DNA of 64,000 bases from WTAW01 sp964406575 (GCA_964406575.1 CAYOSH010000002.1:124001-188000), one strand, 5' to 3'. Shown: positions 44,439 through 54,259, counted from the first letter of the stretch. The notes: a model not told the origin generated them from the letters alone. Numbers and translations: made by a program.

Positions 44439-46502
44439 TTATTTATTATTTTTTATCTGTTTTTGTGTTTGCTCCTCGAGATCCTTGATGGATGGCTGCG
44501 CAGGGTTGAGTTTAAGGGATTCCCGAAGGAGAGGCAGTGCCCTCTCCGGCTGGTTGAGTTTGATATAGCACTCAGCCGCAAGGTTCAAGACGTTTATTTC
44601 CTTGGATTTTGCCAGGAGTCTTTCCAGATAGGCAAGAGCTGTGTTCCAGTCCTTGAGAGCCACGTAGTTCGCAGCGAGAAGTTTGCCCGATTCTCTCTGG
44701 TCCACTGATTCAAAGACTGGAGAGATGATGTTCACAGAATCCTGGTATCTCTGGAGTGCGTACAGCACTTTGGCTAAAAGAAGCCTCGTTTCGGGATCAT
44801 CTTTCAGCTTCATGGCCTGTTCAAGGTAGGTATGGGCCCGATCGTATTTTTGGGTCATAAAACACTGCGTGGCGAGGATTTTGAGCTGGCTGGATTCAGG
44901 GAAAGATCCATATTGTTTTGTGAAAACCCATGGCAATATAGGATAGGGTTGGGAGAGGAGGATAAAATTTTCTTTCTGAGTGAGCGTTTTTTGGCCGTTG
45001 TCATCCAGGATGGAAACCTCTACGCGGTAGTAACCGGGATCGAGGGAACTGAGGGAAATGGGGCCGATGTTTATCCCTCCACTCTTTGGGTCATAGATGT
45101 CCTCCAGAGGTTTTTTCAAGTTCAAGACAGAAGAAGTGCTTCTCACCGAGAATATTTCAATGAGAAAATCTGCACCTCTGGTCTCACCTCGTGAGGTCGA
45201 ATCATAGAGCTGGCAGTATATTCCCATATTTTCCTGAGGGATAAAATTGTTCTCCGTGTTCACCGTTAATTGATTTCCTTGGAACGAAAAAGCCTTGAAA
45301 GCGTTTCTGCGGCTTTGTGCCGCCTCCGTCTGGCTGTGGTAGAGAAGAAGATCACTGAGATAGGGGCCGCTGTTCTTTTCAGGGATGAATATTTCGGTCT
45401 GGAAGGATGTGAAATCCTTGGCCGTCTTGTTCTGGAGAAGAAAAAACAGCTTGTAATTCCCTGATATGATAGGGAGCACATCCTGAATGGCGAAGAGCTG
45501 GCGCTCGTGTGTCTTGTACTGTTCTGGCGTGATCCGCATGGTCATATCTTCGACTTTCTCAAAAACAGGATTCCCCAGCATGTCTTCAAGCTTGAGAATG
45601 ATTTGGAAGACGGCATAATATCTGTTTTCATAAAATGCGAAATTCACCGTCTTCGGCTCTATAGCCCAGTGAATAAAGGACTGGTTGAAATTATTGAAAA
45701 CCCTGACTAAAAAACTGCTCTCGAAGAAATTGTGGGAGTACTCTGTCTCGACATAGTCTTTATAGGAAAGATAGGTTCGGGCATATTCATCTGGGTACTT
45801 TTTCTCTGCCAGAGATTGAACATTGGATATAATCATATTTGAAGAAGAGATCGACGTCATGTTGCGGGTCCCCTCTCCGGGAAGATAACTGAGCGACGCA
45901 CCTGCCAGTTCAGCGGAGATTTCTTTTATGATGTTGTACGCTTGGTCTCGACTGAGTGCCGACTTTGCATACTGGGGAGAGATGAGCTTATCCGGGCCCT
46001 CGCCGGGGTAATAAAGGCGATATTCCCCGATTCCCTGCGGTTGATAAAAGATGAGATAAAAGAAGGAGGGCAGGCCGTATCTCGGCTCTCCCTTGTAATA
46101 CCATAACTCTAGAGGGATGATCTGGGACACCGTGTCATAAACAGTCCTGTTTATAGGAGGACCTAGAAGAAGATAGTAATATCCTCTCTCCGTTTGACTC
46201 CCCTTCCTAGAGCTTTGACGGCCAAAATTCGCATCAGCAAACTGAACCCTTTTCATATACTCTTGGTAAAACTCATTTTCGGGAGTATCAGGCATAGGGT
46301 CCCGATGTTTCCAGAAAATTTGAATAAATCGAGTCCTTTCCTCGGGATTGAGTTTCAGAAAAATCTCTTTTTCCGTTTTGGTGATGATCGGACCGACCGT
46401 ATCCAACCAGTCTTTGTGTTCCCGCGAAAGATCGTTGTTCTGGCCGAGAAGGGAGCAGACACAAAATAGAAGGATCATGTGTAGGGGGAGGATCTTTTTC
46501 AT
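44439..46502 (-). CDS. GWxTD-domain plus TPR exported protein
   Basis: This protein of about 687 residues runs from the ATG at 46502 (an ATG 12 nt upstream is possible). It has a signal peptide (HMILLFCVCSLLGQ). The GWxTD block begins HKDWLDTVGPIITKTEKEIF and IFWKHRDPMPDTPENEF; the signature reads GSQTERGYYYLLLGPP and is degenerate. C-terminal residues ~560-680 form TPRs (RAHTYLEQAMKLKDDPETR, ERALPLLRESLKLNPAQP). It is first in the operon and divergent from a sigma-54-controlled TonB receptor. Confidence 0.82.
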   Translation of the reverse strand: MKKILPLHMILLFCVCSLLGQNNDLSREHKDWLDTVGPIITKTEKEIFLKLNPEERTRFIQIFWKHRDPMPDTPENEFYQEYMKRVQFADANFGRQSSRKGSQTERGYYYLLLGPPINRTVYDTVSQIIPLELWYYKGEPRYGLPSFFYLIFYQPQGIGEYRLYYPGEGPDKLISPQYAKSALSRDQAYNIIKEISAELAGASLSYLPGEGTRNMTSISSSNMIISNVQSLAEKKYPDEYARTYLSYKDYVETEYSHNFFESSFLVRVFNNFNQSFIHWAIEPKTVNFAFYENRYYAVFQIILKLEDMLGNPVFEKVEDMTMRITPEQYKTHERQLFAIQDVLPIISGNYKLFFLLQNKTAKDFTSFQTEIFIPEKNSGPYLSDLLLYHSQTEAAQSRRNAFKAFSFQGNQLTVNTENNFIPQENMGIYCQLYDSTSRGETRGADFLIEIFSVRSTSSVLNLKKPLEDIYDPKSGGINIGPISLSSLDPGYYRVEVSILDDNGQKTLTQKENFILLSQPYPILPWVFTKQYGSFPESSQLKILATQCFMTQKYDRAHTYLEQAMKLKDDPETRLLLAKVLYALQRYQDSVNIISPVFESVDQRESGKLLAANYVALKDWNTALAYLERLLAKSKEINVLNLAAECYIKLNQPERALPLLRESLKLNPAQPSIKDLEEQTQKQIKNNK

Positions 46503-46635
46503 CTGTACGCTCACTTGTTAAAATTAACACAATGCCGGATAAGTTTCAATTGACACCTTCCTGAGAAAACTTTTCGAAAAAATTAATATATTGAAATTTT
46601 TTCAGTTCTGCTTTATAAAATATAGAAGAAAAAAA

Positions 46636-46665
46636 CAAAAAATTGGATTATTCAAAAAATTGGAT
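46636..46665. promoter_or_regulatory. Candidate activator site upstream of TonB receptor 1
   Basis: CAAAAAATTGGAT is repeated at 46636-46648 and 46653-46665. Between and across the copies lies GATTATTCAAAAAATTG (46646-46662), which occurs inverted at 60258-60274, ahead of the second receptor. Both copies are about 75 bp upstream of a sigma-54 element. Confidence 0.55.
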
Positions 46666-46738
46666 GAAATATCTGTTTCTGTCATAAAAACAAATTTCTA
46701 ACCTATTGAAAAAAAAGGGATTGCGACAAGGCACAATT

Positions 46739-46754
46739 TGGCACAAAATTTGCC
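46739..46754 (+). promoter_or_regulatory. Sigma-54 promoter of TonB receptor 1
   Basis: TGGCACAAAATTTGCC is the closest match to the consensus in this window. The element is nearly palindromic, so the minus strand also shows GG-N10-GC (TGGCAAATTTTGTGCC), pointing toward the divergent GWxTD operon. Its -12 (GTGC) is weaker. Confidence 0.82.
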
Positions 46755-46878
46755 ATCTAATTTTTGGATAAATAGAAATTCAAGCTGATAAGGAGGTGCA
46801 TCTAAAGAGACTATCTAAAAAAAAGTATTGGTTAAGAAAGATTTTCTTTCTTAGGGTAAAAGAAAAAAAGGAGGAATA

Positions 46879-49599
46879 ATGAAATTTAGATCACTTATCT
46901 CCTTGCTTGCTTTCCTGCTCATCCTTTCCCCTCTCGTCTTTTCTCAATCGAAAGAAACGGGTGCTATTGTTGGGTCGGTCATCGATGAAGAGGGCACTCC
47001 ACTTCCTGGTGTGACCGTCACTCTGACGAGTCCAAATCTTATGGGCGAAAAATCCGCCATTACGGATGTCGAAGGACAGTACCGTTTTCCTGCGCTTCCC
47101 CCCGGACTCTATATGGTAAAAGCGACGTTACCGGGTTTTGCCACCGTGGAGCGTGAAGATATCAGGCTTACTACGACGGTCCGGCTCACGGTTGATATAA
47201 CACTGAGGACATCTGCGATAGAAGAGGAAGTCACCGTTATTGCTCAGTCTCCTACTGTCGACGTCAAGACTTCAGAGACCGCATCGGTCACCCTGTCGAA
47301 TGAAATTCTCCGGGCCATGCCCACAAGCCAGTTTGTCAGCAACCTCGTCAACCTCGCTCCGGGCATCCAAGGCGACGTGGCCTACGGCTCCTCCGATAGC
47401 ACGGGAGTCTCTTACCAGATCGATGGTGTGGACGTCTCAGACCCGGAACTGGGATCGGCCTGGGTTTTTCTGGATTATAACGTCGTCGAAGAGGCGAAAA
47501 TTATGGGAATCGGGATGAACGCGGAATACGGTGCCTTCACGGGTGTCATCTTCAACACCATCACCAAGTCGGGCGGGAATGAATTGTCCGGGCATGCAGA
47601 GGTCATCTTCCAGGACACGAAAAAGAATGGTTTCTGGACCACAGATAACAATCAGGCCTATATCGACGAAAATTCTAGTTTGACATCCCCCCTTAATGGG
47701 CTGCTGGATTCCAGTGTCCACCTCGGGGGCCCGATCATAAAGGATAAACACTGGTTTTTTCTCGGATTCCAGTACTATCGCTCCAAACAGAGACCGACCG
47801 GCCTTGAGGAACCCTACTGGAGAGACTACAAACAGCCCAGATTTTTCATCAAGCTCACATCACAGATAAGCTCCAAGATCAGCATGACCGGATGGTTCGA
47901 ACTTGACTCGTACAACGGAATAAACAGAAATACTGGCGTAACCCATCCTGTCCCAGAGACCGGAGTGAAACAGACATCGCCGGAATGGGTCGCCAACCTG
48001 GACTTGACAGCCGTGCTGAATCCCACGACGTTTTTCAACATCAAGGGGGCCTATTTCTGGGGATACTACTATCTCGACCCACAGGGTGAAGGTACTGCGC
48101 TTTGGCACGCGGGAGACAACAGGTGGTATAACAACAGCCAATGGTTCTACAAGGCGGACAGGACGCGTTTTCAGGCCAATGCCTCTATCTCCAACTACGC
48201 CGAAGATTTCATCGCCGGCGACCACGATTTTAAATTCGGGACCGAGTTCGAGAGGGGATGGGCACGCTCGAGATACGGCTATACCGGCTATGTTGAAGGG
48301 ATAGGAAATGCCGCTTTTATCTCCGATTATTTCGGCTATCTCTATGCGTATCAGTACGAAGGCTACGATATCAACACGCATTACATCCGAAATGAGTGGT
48401 TCCTTCAGGATGCCTGGTCGATCAGTGACAATCTGAGTCTCAACCTGGGACTCCGCTGGAGTTTTATGAAAGGGTATGTCAAGGGCAAATCCGGTTCCGT
48501 CTATTCTACCAATCGGCCCGCTCCCAGGGTAGGCTTTGCCTGGGATCTCTTCGGTGACCATTCGACCGTTCTCAAAGCCCACTGGGGACGCTTCACGGAA
48601 GCCATGTACACCGGAATATGCGATCGTCTTAATCCCAACGAGTCTTACAGTGATTATACCGCCTATTATTGGGATGGTGAATGGGTTGAGTGGTGGAGCC
48701 AGCCATATCTGCCAACCCTCCTTGCGGACTCATACAGTCACCCCTACATGGACCAGTGGACCGTCGGGATCGAACGGGAGCTCTTCAAAGACACATCTCT
48801 CAGTGTCTCCTACATCAACCGCCGTTGGAAGAGCATCCTCAACACCTATGACATTCTCGCCCAGTATGAAACGGTAACTGTCTACGATCCTTTCAATAAC
48901 AATCCCTACACGGTCTACAACCAGACCAACGTTGGCGAGCAACAACTTTTTCTCGGTAACATTAAAAAGGGAGATCCCTGGATTCTGGAGGATCTGTACA
49001 GGCAGTACCATGGAGTCGAGGTCCTTTTCAACAAGAGGTTCTCCAATAGATGGCAGCTCCTCGCTTCGTACGTGTGGTCGAAATGCACGGGGACAGTAGA
49101 CAACGGCTTCGGCGATGACGTGGGCTGGGGTGGAGCAACATCAAACCCGAATTTTTGGCTGTTCAGAAATGGAAACTGCTTTAACGATCCCACTCACGTC
49201 GTTAAGCTCCAGGGCTCTTACATCTTGCCCTTTGACATCCACTTCAACGCGTTTTTTATGTACAGAACGGGATACACCTACACGAGGCGCGCTCGGTTCA
49301 GGCTGGATCAGGGCAGAGAGACCGTCTTTACAGAAACGATGGGCTCTCGAAGATACCCGAACGTCACGAATCTCGACCTTCGTCTGGAGAAAACGTTCAC
49401 CATCAAGGAGAAGTACCGGCTCGGCCTTATGGTCGACATCTTCAACGTGTTCAATGTAGATACGATCACTTCCTGGGGAAATCGGACGGACTATGACTGG
49501 TACGAGGACCTTTCCGATTATACATCATCCGACGGACACCAGGTTTACGGTCTTGTAGCTCCTAGAGCAATCAGGCTTGGAATAAGATTCTTCTTCTAA
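46879..49599 (+). CDS. TonB-dependent receptor with CarboxypepD-regulatory domain (1)
   Basis: This 906-residue outer-membrane receptor has a signal peptide (FLLILSPLVFSQ). The carboxypeptidase-regulatory domain (residues ~24-110; IVGSVIDEEGTPLPGVTVTL) is followed by a plug (residues ~120-240; YQIDGVDVSD, AEYGAFTGVIFNTITKSGGN) and a beta barrel ending in the aromatic C-terminus LGIRFFF. Receptors of this SusC-like or OmpA-like type import oligomers. No SusD partner or TonB is near. A ribosome binding site (AAAGGAGGA) and a sigma-54 promoter precede it; a perfect terminator follows. Confidence 0.9.
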   Translation: MKFRSLISLLAFLLILSPLVFSQSKETGAIVGSVIDEEGTPLPGVTVTLTSPNLMGEKSAITDVEGQYRFPALPPGLYMVKATLPGFATVEREDIRLTTTVRLTVDITLRTSAIEEEVTVIAQSPTVDVKTSETASVTLSNEILRAMPTSQFVSNLVNLAPGIQGDVAYGSSDSTGVSYQIDGVDVSDPELGSAWVFLDYNVVEEAKIMGIGMNAEYGAFTGVIFNTITKSGGNELSGHAEVIFQDTKKNGFWTTDNNQAYIDENSSLTSPLNGLLDSSVHLGGPIIKDKHWFFLGFQYYRSKQRPTGLEEPYWRDYKQPRFFIKLTSQISSKISMTGWFELDSYNGINRNTGVTHPVPETGVKQTSPEWVANLDLTAVLNPTTFFNIKGAYFWGYYYLDPQGEGTALWHAGDNRWYNNSQWFYKADRTRFQANASISNYAEDFIAGDHDFKFGTEFERGWARSRYGYTGYVEGIGNAAFISDYFGYLYAYQYEGYDINTHYIRNEWFLQDAWSISDNLSLNLGLRWSFMKGYVKGKSGSVYSTNRPAPRVGFAWDLFGDHSTVLKAHWGRFTEAMYTGICDRLNPNESYSDYTAYYWDGEWVEWWSQPYLPTLLADSYSHPYMDQWTVGIERELFKDTSLSVSYINRRWKSILNTYDILAQYETVTVYDPFNNNPYTVYNQTNVGEQQLFLGNIKKGDPWILEDLYRQYHGVEVLFNKRFSNRWQLLASYVWSKCTGTVDNGFGDDVGWGGATSNPNFWLFRNGNCFNDPTHVVKLQGSYILPFDIHFNAFFMYRTGYTYTRRARFRLDQGRETVFTETMGSRRYPNVTNLDLRLEKTFTIKEKYRLGLMVDIFNVFNVDTITSWGNRTDYDWYEDLSDYTSSDGHQVYGLVAPRAIRLGIRFFF

Positions 49600-49624
49600 G
49601 TTCTTACAGAAGCTGAAGTTCAAA

Positions 49625-49656
49625 AGGAGACCGCGATTCGCGGTCTCCTTTTTTTT
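49625..49656 (+). terminator. Intrinsic terminator after TonB receptor 1
   Basis: GGAGACCGCG-ATT-CGCGGTCTCC forms a perfect 10-bp stem followed by eight T residues. Confidence 0.93.
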
Positions 49657-49723
49657 CAACTCAAACTCTTTCATGAATGAATTTATCCTTCCAGCTTTTT
49701 TATCTTTGTGCTAAAATTTTTGT

Positions 49724-52111
49724 ATGTCCAAGGCCAAGAATAAAGAAAAAAACACAAAGAGAGAAAAAACAAAGAAGGCATCCCCCGTTAAAATCGTTCT
49801 TCCTGGTATCCTCATAGTGCTTGTTATCGCTGTATGTGCCTATATTTTTTTCCTCCCCCAAAAAAAATCCTTTTCACAGCTCAAGAAAAATAAAGATTTT
49901 AATTACATCCTGATCACTGTCGACACTCTCCGGGCCGACCGCATCCCCTGCTACGGATTTCCTTATGTCGACACACCGACTATCGACCTCTTCGCATCCA
50001 AAGGTGTTTTGTTTGAACGATGTATCTCTCAGACTCCACTCACTCAGCCTTCTCATACGACACTCCTAACAGGTACCTATCCGCTTTTCCACGGAGTTCG
50101 AGACAATGGAGGATTTCTCGTCCCTCAAGAACTCGTGACTTTAGCTGAGGTCTTTAAAAAAAAGAAATATCAGACGGCCGCCTTTGTGGCCGCCTTTGTC
50201 CTCGATTCCAAGTGGGGCTTTAATCAAGGATTCGATTATTATTTTGACAAGTTTGATTTGAGCAAATACGAGACTATCTCTCTCGGGAACGTCCAGCGCC
50301 GAGGAGATGAGGTGATCGATGAGACTCTCCGCTGGCTCGATTTGCACAAACAGGAGAAGTTTTTCACCTGGATTCACCTCTACGATCCGCATACACCGTA
50401 CGACCCTCCTTCACCCTTTAGGGAAAAACATCCTAATAGACCCTATCTCGGTGAGATCGCTTACACGGATAGTCAATTGGGGAGACTCTGGGATTATCTG
50501 GAACAGAATGATCTGACAGAAAACACCATACTCATATTCGCCTCTGATCACGGAGAAAGTCTGGGCGAGCACCAGGAGAGCACGCATGGATTTTTTATCT
50601 ACCAGGAAGGGATCCATGTTCCTTTGATATTTGTTACGCCCTTCAAAGATCTGCACGGCATTCGATGCAGTGAGATCGTCTCTCTTGTGGATGTCATGCC
50701 CACGGTTTTGGAGATGGAGGGCGAAATTTTTCCCTCGCAGATTCAAGGGAAAAGCCTCCTGCCTATGTTTTTCGGTGAAGAGGAGAATGAAGAAAGTTTT
50801 GCCTATTCGGAAACCTACTATGCAAGGCTCCATTACGGCTGGAGTGATTTGAAATGTATCCAGGAGAGGAAGTTCAAGCTCATCATCTCGCCGGAATTGG
50901 AGTTGTACGATCTGATCGACGATCCGGAGGAGCAAACCAACCTTGTCTCCGCCTTTCCTGAAGAGACACGAAGACTTATGCGGACAGCCGAACAGTTCAT
51001 CGATGAAAAAAGCCAGGGTGCCTTTGATCTCGACTATCAACGCATCGATGAAGAAACGCGTCAAAAACTCGCGGCGCTCGGGTACATCGGGACATTCTCC
51101 GACCAATCCTCCCTTGCGGGCAAAAGACTCGCGAGCCCCAAAGAAAAAATCGGGGTCTTCAACCAGCTTTCACAAGTCAAAGAATGGATGCTGGAGGAAA
51201 AATATGATGAAGCTGTGGCCCTCATCACTAGGATCATGGATGAAGATCCAGAAGTCATCGATGCCTACTTCACTCTGGGAAATCTGTATTTTAAGAAGAG
51301 AGAATTTGCCAAGGCCCTGGACAGTTTTCTCATCGCCCTCGAAAAGCGACCCAGAGATCCTTTTACCGTCATCAACGTGGCCAATTCCTACATGGGGATG
51401 GGAGAGATCGAAGAGGCAGACAGGTTTGTGATGAGCATGATCGACTCTCTTCCGCCTGACTCCCAGCTTTATTATGTTTTGGGAAACATCAAAAACCTCA
51501 AAGAGGAACCTGAAGAAGCGATCAAGTATTATAAAGAATGTATCAAACTCAATCCAACCTCTGCATCTGCCTACTGTGCGCTTGGAGGAGTCTACGTAAC
51601 CCAAAAACGCTTCGATGACGCAGAAAGTTATCTTTTAAAGGCTAAAGAGACCAATCCCGCACTCCGGAATCTCTATTACAACTGGGCGCTTCTCTATGAA
51701 GAAAAAGGGGATTTGAGCAAAGCTGCAGATGCGTATAAGCAGGAACTGGAGAACATTCCCCATAACTTCAAGGCCTGTTTCAATCTCTCACGGGTTTACA
51801 GAAAGCTGGGAGATGTCCTTGAAGAGGAGAAATACCTGAATAAGACGATGGAGCTCAACCCGAATTTTGCGATGAGCTATTTTTACCTTGCGCGCATTTA
51901 CTTGAATCGCAGCGAAGACTACGACAAAGCCATTGCTCTAGCGGAAAAAGGGATAGAGCTAAAACCGGACGTAAAAGACCTTCCTCTGGGTTATTTTCTC
52001 CTAGCAGACCTCTACAACAGACTTGGACAGCAAGCCAAATCGGAAGAATATGTCCGTAAAGCCAGGGCTTTGGCCCAGGATCATTCCAAGAGCAATAACC
52101 TCCCAGAATGA
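49724..52111 (+). CDS. Membrane-anchored sulfatase-fold protein with TPRs
   Basis: This 795-residue protein has a lysine-rich N-terminus, one transmembrane helix (residues ~24-44), then an alkaline-phosphatase/sulfatase fold: ILITVDTLRADRIPCYG (metal site), WIHLYDPHTPYDPP and FASDHGESLGEH. The usual sulfatase nucleophile motif C/S-x-P-S-R reads T107-Q-P-S-H, so formylglycine cannot form. Threonine is the nucleophile in phosphoethanolamine transferases of the same superfamily. Residues ~480-780 carry several TPRs (for example EEAIKYYKECIKLNP). It may transfer or hydrolyse phosphoesters outside the cytoplasm. It is preceded by a terminator and is separately expressed. Confidence 0.8.
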   Translation: MSKAKNKEKNTKREKTKKASPVKIVLPGILIVLVIAVCAYIFFLPQKKSFSQLKKNKDFNYILITVDTLRADRIPCYGFPYVDTPTIDLFASKGVLFERCISQTPLTQPSHTTLLTGTYPLFHGVRDNGGFLVPQELVTLAEVFKKKKYQTAAFVAAFVLDSKWGFNQGFDYYFDKFDLSKYETISLGNVQRRGDEVIDETLRWLDLHKQEKFFTWIHLYDPHTPYDPPSPFREKHPNRPYLGEIAYTDSQLGRLWDYLEQNDLTENTILIFASDHGESLGEHQESTHGFFIYQEGIHVPLIFVTPFKDLHGIRCSEIVSLVDVMPTVLEMEGEIFPSQIQGKSLLPMFFGEEENEESFAYSETYYARLHYGWSDLKCIQERKFKLIISPELELYDLIDDPEEQTNLVSAFPEETRRLMRTAEQFIDEKSQGAFDLDYQRIDEETRQKLAALGYIGTFSDQSSLAGKRLASPKEKIGVFNQLSQVKEWMLEEKYDEAVALITRIMDEDPEVIDAYFTLGNLYFKKREFAKALDSFLIALEKRPRDPFTVINVANSYMGMGEIEEADRFVMSMIDSLPPDSQLYYVLGNIKNLKEEPEEAIKYYKECIKLNPTSASAYCALGGVYVTQKRFDDAESYLLKAKETNPALRNLYYNWALLYEEKGDLSKAADAYKQELENIPHNFKACFNLSRVYRKLGDVLEEEKYLNKTMELNPNFAMSYFYLARIYLNRSEDYDKAIALAEKGIELKPDVKDLPLGYFLLADLYNRLGQQAKSEEYVRKARALAQDHSKSNNLPE

Positions 52112-52220
52112 TATTTGACTCTTGAATGATCCTTTCCTCGGTACGATCGGAAATCCTCACCCAGAGTTTTAAGAAGAGGGAGTGTCCCCCAAAGCGGCTC
52201 TCTTTGTCTTGAAATGGATA

Positions 52221-52280
52221 AGGACACTCAATGATGCGATATATGGTCATACGTTCACGGATGTGGAAATGCCTTCGACC
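52221..52280 (+). repeat. Dispersed repeat R1, copy D
   Basis: GACACTCAATGATGCGATAT, GGTCATACGTTCACGGATGT and GGAAATGCCTTCGACC align with 3040-3096 of copy A. Confidence 0.65.
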
Positions 52281-52389
52281 AAAAACTAAGGGTTGCCACG
52301 CTATAAAATATTATTTATACTTGGCAGTTCGCACGTATAGTCCATAAGATTAACATGTGTATCACCATAACACCTAGAGGAGAGAACCA

Positions 52390-52911
52390 ATGAAACAAAT
52401 CAGCGAGCAGGTTGAAAATGCCATCAAGGAAGCCATCAAGCTGGAGATCAACGGGCGGAAATTCTTCGATCACGCAGCAGATGTCACCACCCACGAGAAA
52501 GGGAAGAAGATGTTTTATTTTCTGGCCAACGAAGAGGTCAAACACTTGGAGACGTTCGGAAGAATGTTCACCGAGATCCTCAGCGGATCCGATTGGAAGC
52601 AGTATGTCAGGGATGAAGTGGGTGATGAAGAAGCGCCGCTCATCACAAAGCTGAAAGAGAATATGAAAAGAGAAGACGCCAAGGGTGAGGTCGAGGCATT
52701 GCGTGTGGGTATGGAACTCGAGGAGAATGCCGCCCGGTTTTTTACACAAGCATCCGCCGAAACGGATGATTCCGTGGCTAAAAAGATTTTCCGTGAGATC
52801 AGTGAGGAGGAAAAGTTCCACTACGATCTGCTCCAGGCTCAGTACGATTCCGTAACGAAATCTGGATTCTGGCTGGGAAGCGCTGAATTCCAGATGGACG
52901 GCAAGTGGTAA
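52390..52911 (+). CDS. Ferritin-like / rubrerythrin-type diiron protein
   Basis: This is a 173-residue four-helix protein. The first metal glutamate is near residue 19 (KLEINGRKF), E49-x-x-H52 is in NEEVKHLETF, a third glutamate is in LEENAARFF, and a final E-x-x-H is in EEEKFHYDLL. No rubredoxin-like CxxC knuckle is seen, so it is a ferritin-like protein of the COG1633 kind. It probably acts in peroxide detoxification or iron handling. GAGGAGAGAACC is the ribosome binding site. Confidence 0.85.
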   Translation: MKQISEQVENAIKEAIKLEINGRKFFDHAADVTTHEKGKKMFYFLANEEVKHLETFGRMFTEILSGSDWKQYVRDEVGDEEAPLITKLKENMKREDAKGEVEALRVGMELEENAARFFTQASAETDDSVAKKIFREISEEEKFHYDLLQAQYDSVTKSGFWLGSAEFQMDGKW

Positions 52912-53000
52912 CTCCTTTTTTCAGCAAAAAAGCGCGTCCATCAATTTTTTTTATGGTTGGTGAAAATCCACCAGCAAGATTCACATCAGGAGGGATCCAA

Positions 53001-54251
53001 ATGAGAGATAAGAACAAGGTTTTCTTAGCTAGCATGTTATTGGCCATGGCCTATGCGATGGTGTTCTGTACATCCCCGCAAAAGGAAGAAGATCTGGCCG
53101 TAAAAGCACGCGCGCTTCATGAGAGAATTTTGACTGTGGATACACATTCGGATACGCCTATGCGTCTTATGAGTGAGGATTGGGACATTGGAGAGCGTCA
53201 TGAAGCAGTCGGACGAAGGGGATCGAAAATCGATCTCCCGCGCATGGCCGAAGGCGGTTTGGATGCCGAATTCTTTGCCGTTTTTATCGGACAGGGCCAG
53301 AGGAGTCCAGAAGGATATGCCGCCGCCAGTGAGAGCGCTTTTCGCATTCTAGACGCCCTCCACAAAATGTGCGACGACTATCCTGATTTAGTCGCTCTTG
53401 CCACGTCTCCGGCGGATGCCTACAGGATCGAAAAGGAGGGGAAGCGAGCTGCTTTTATCGGGATGGAGAATGGATACCCTATTGGAAAGGATCTTTCGTT
53501 GATCGGAAAATACTACGACAGGGGGGTTCGCTACATTACCCTTTGTCATTCAAGCGACAACGATATTTGTGACTCCTCCACGGATCGGATGGATCCGGAG
53601 GATCGAGGCTTGACAGAGTTCGGTAGAGAGGTTGTGTCCGAATGCAACCGCTTGGGCATCATGGTGGATATTTCCCATGTTTCTGAGAAATCCTTTTATG
53701 ATGTCCTGGATGTGACGAAAGCACCCGTTATCGCCTCTCACTCCAGCGTGCGGGCCCTGTGTGACCATCCCAGGAACTTGACAGACGATCAACTCAAAGC
53801 CCTGGCAAAGAATGACGGGGTCATTCAGATCTGTTTTGTATCCAGTTTTATTAAAGAACAACCGCCCAATCCCGAACGAGAGGCCGCTCTCAAAGCACTT
53901 ATGGACAAATATGGATCCAGACGGGACATCCAGGATGAGGCCACGAGAGAAAAAGCCATGCAGGAGTATCAGGACATCTATGAAAAGTATCCAGAAGGAA
54001 AAGCGACCCTGAAAGAATTGGTCGATCATATCGACTATGTGGTCGATCTCGTGGGCGTGGACCACGTGGGCATCGGAACGGATTTTGATGGGGGTGGCGG
54101 TGTCGAAGGGTGCGACGACGTCAGCGAAATGCCCCATATCACCGAGGAACTCCTCAGGCGCGGTTACTCTGAGGAAGACATTCAGAAGATCTGGGGGGGC
54201 AACCTCATGCGTGTTTTCTCTCGTGTGATGGAAGTGTCTGAGTCCAAATAA
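53001..54251 (+). CDS. Membrane dipeptidase (M19), lipoprotein-type
   Basis: This 416-residue zinc dipeptidase starts at the ATG at 53001, which has a strong AGGAGGGATCC site; a longer frame from 52905 would overlap the ferritin gene. The signal ends at a lipobox-like VFCTS. Zinc-binding motifs are HSDTPMRL, MENGYPI (E), SHSSVRAL and CDHPRN; the C-terminal VGIGTDFDGG is diagnostic. It cleaves dipeptides, including L-D or dehydro-peptides in some relatives. It fits the peptide-scavenging theme with the peptide-binding protein 225 nt downstream. Confidence 0.9.
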   Translation: MRDKNKVFLASMLLAMAYAMVFCTSPQKEEDLAVKARALHERILTVDTHSDTPMRLMSEDWDIGERHEAVGRRGSKIDLPRMAEGGLDAEFFAVFIGQGQRSPEGYAAASESAFRILDALHKMCDDYPDLVALATSPADAYRIEKEGKRAAFIGMENGYPIGKDLSLIGKYYDRGVRYITLCHSSDNDICDSSTDRMDPEDRGLTEFGREVVSECNRLGIMVDISHVSEKSFYDVLDVTKAPVIASHSSVRALCDHPRNLTDDQLKALAKNDGVIQICFVSSFIKEQPPNPEREAALKALMDKYGSRRDIQDEATREKAMQEYQDIYEKYPEGKATLKELVDHIDYVVDLVGVDHVGIGTDFDGGGGVEGCDDVSEMPHITEELLRRGYSEEDIQKIWGGNLMRVFSRVMEVSESK

Positions 54252-54259
54252 GACTCATC

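Noticed and set aside
47860..48582. 240-codon minus-strand frame inside TonB receptor 1
   Set aside because: It is a shadow of the receptor frame with no ribosome binding site and no motif.
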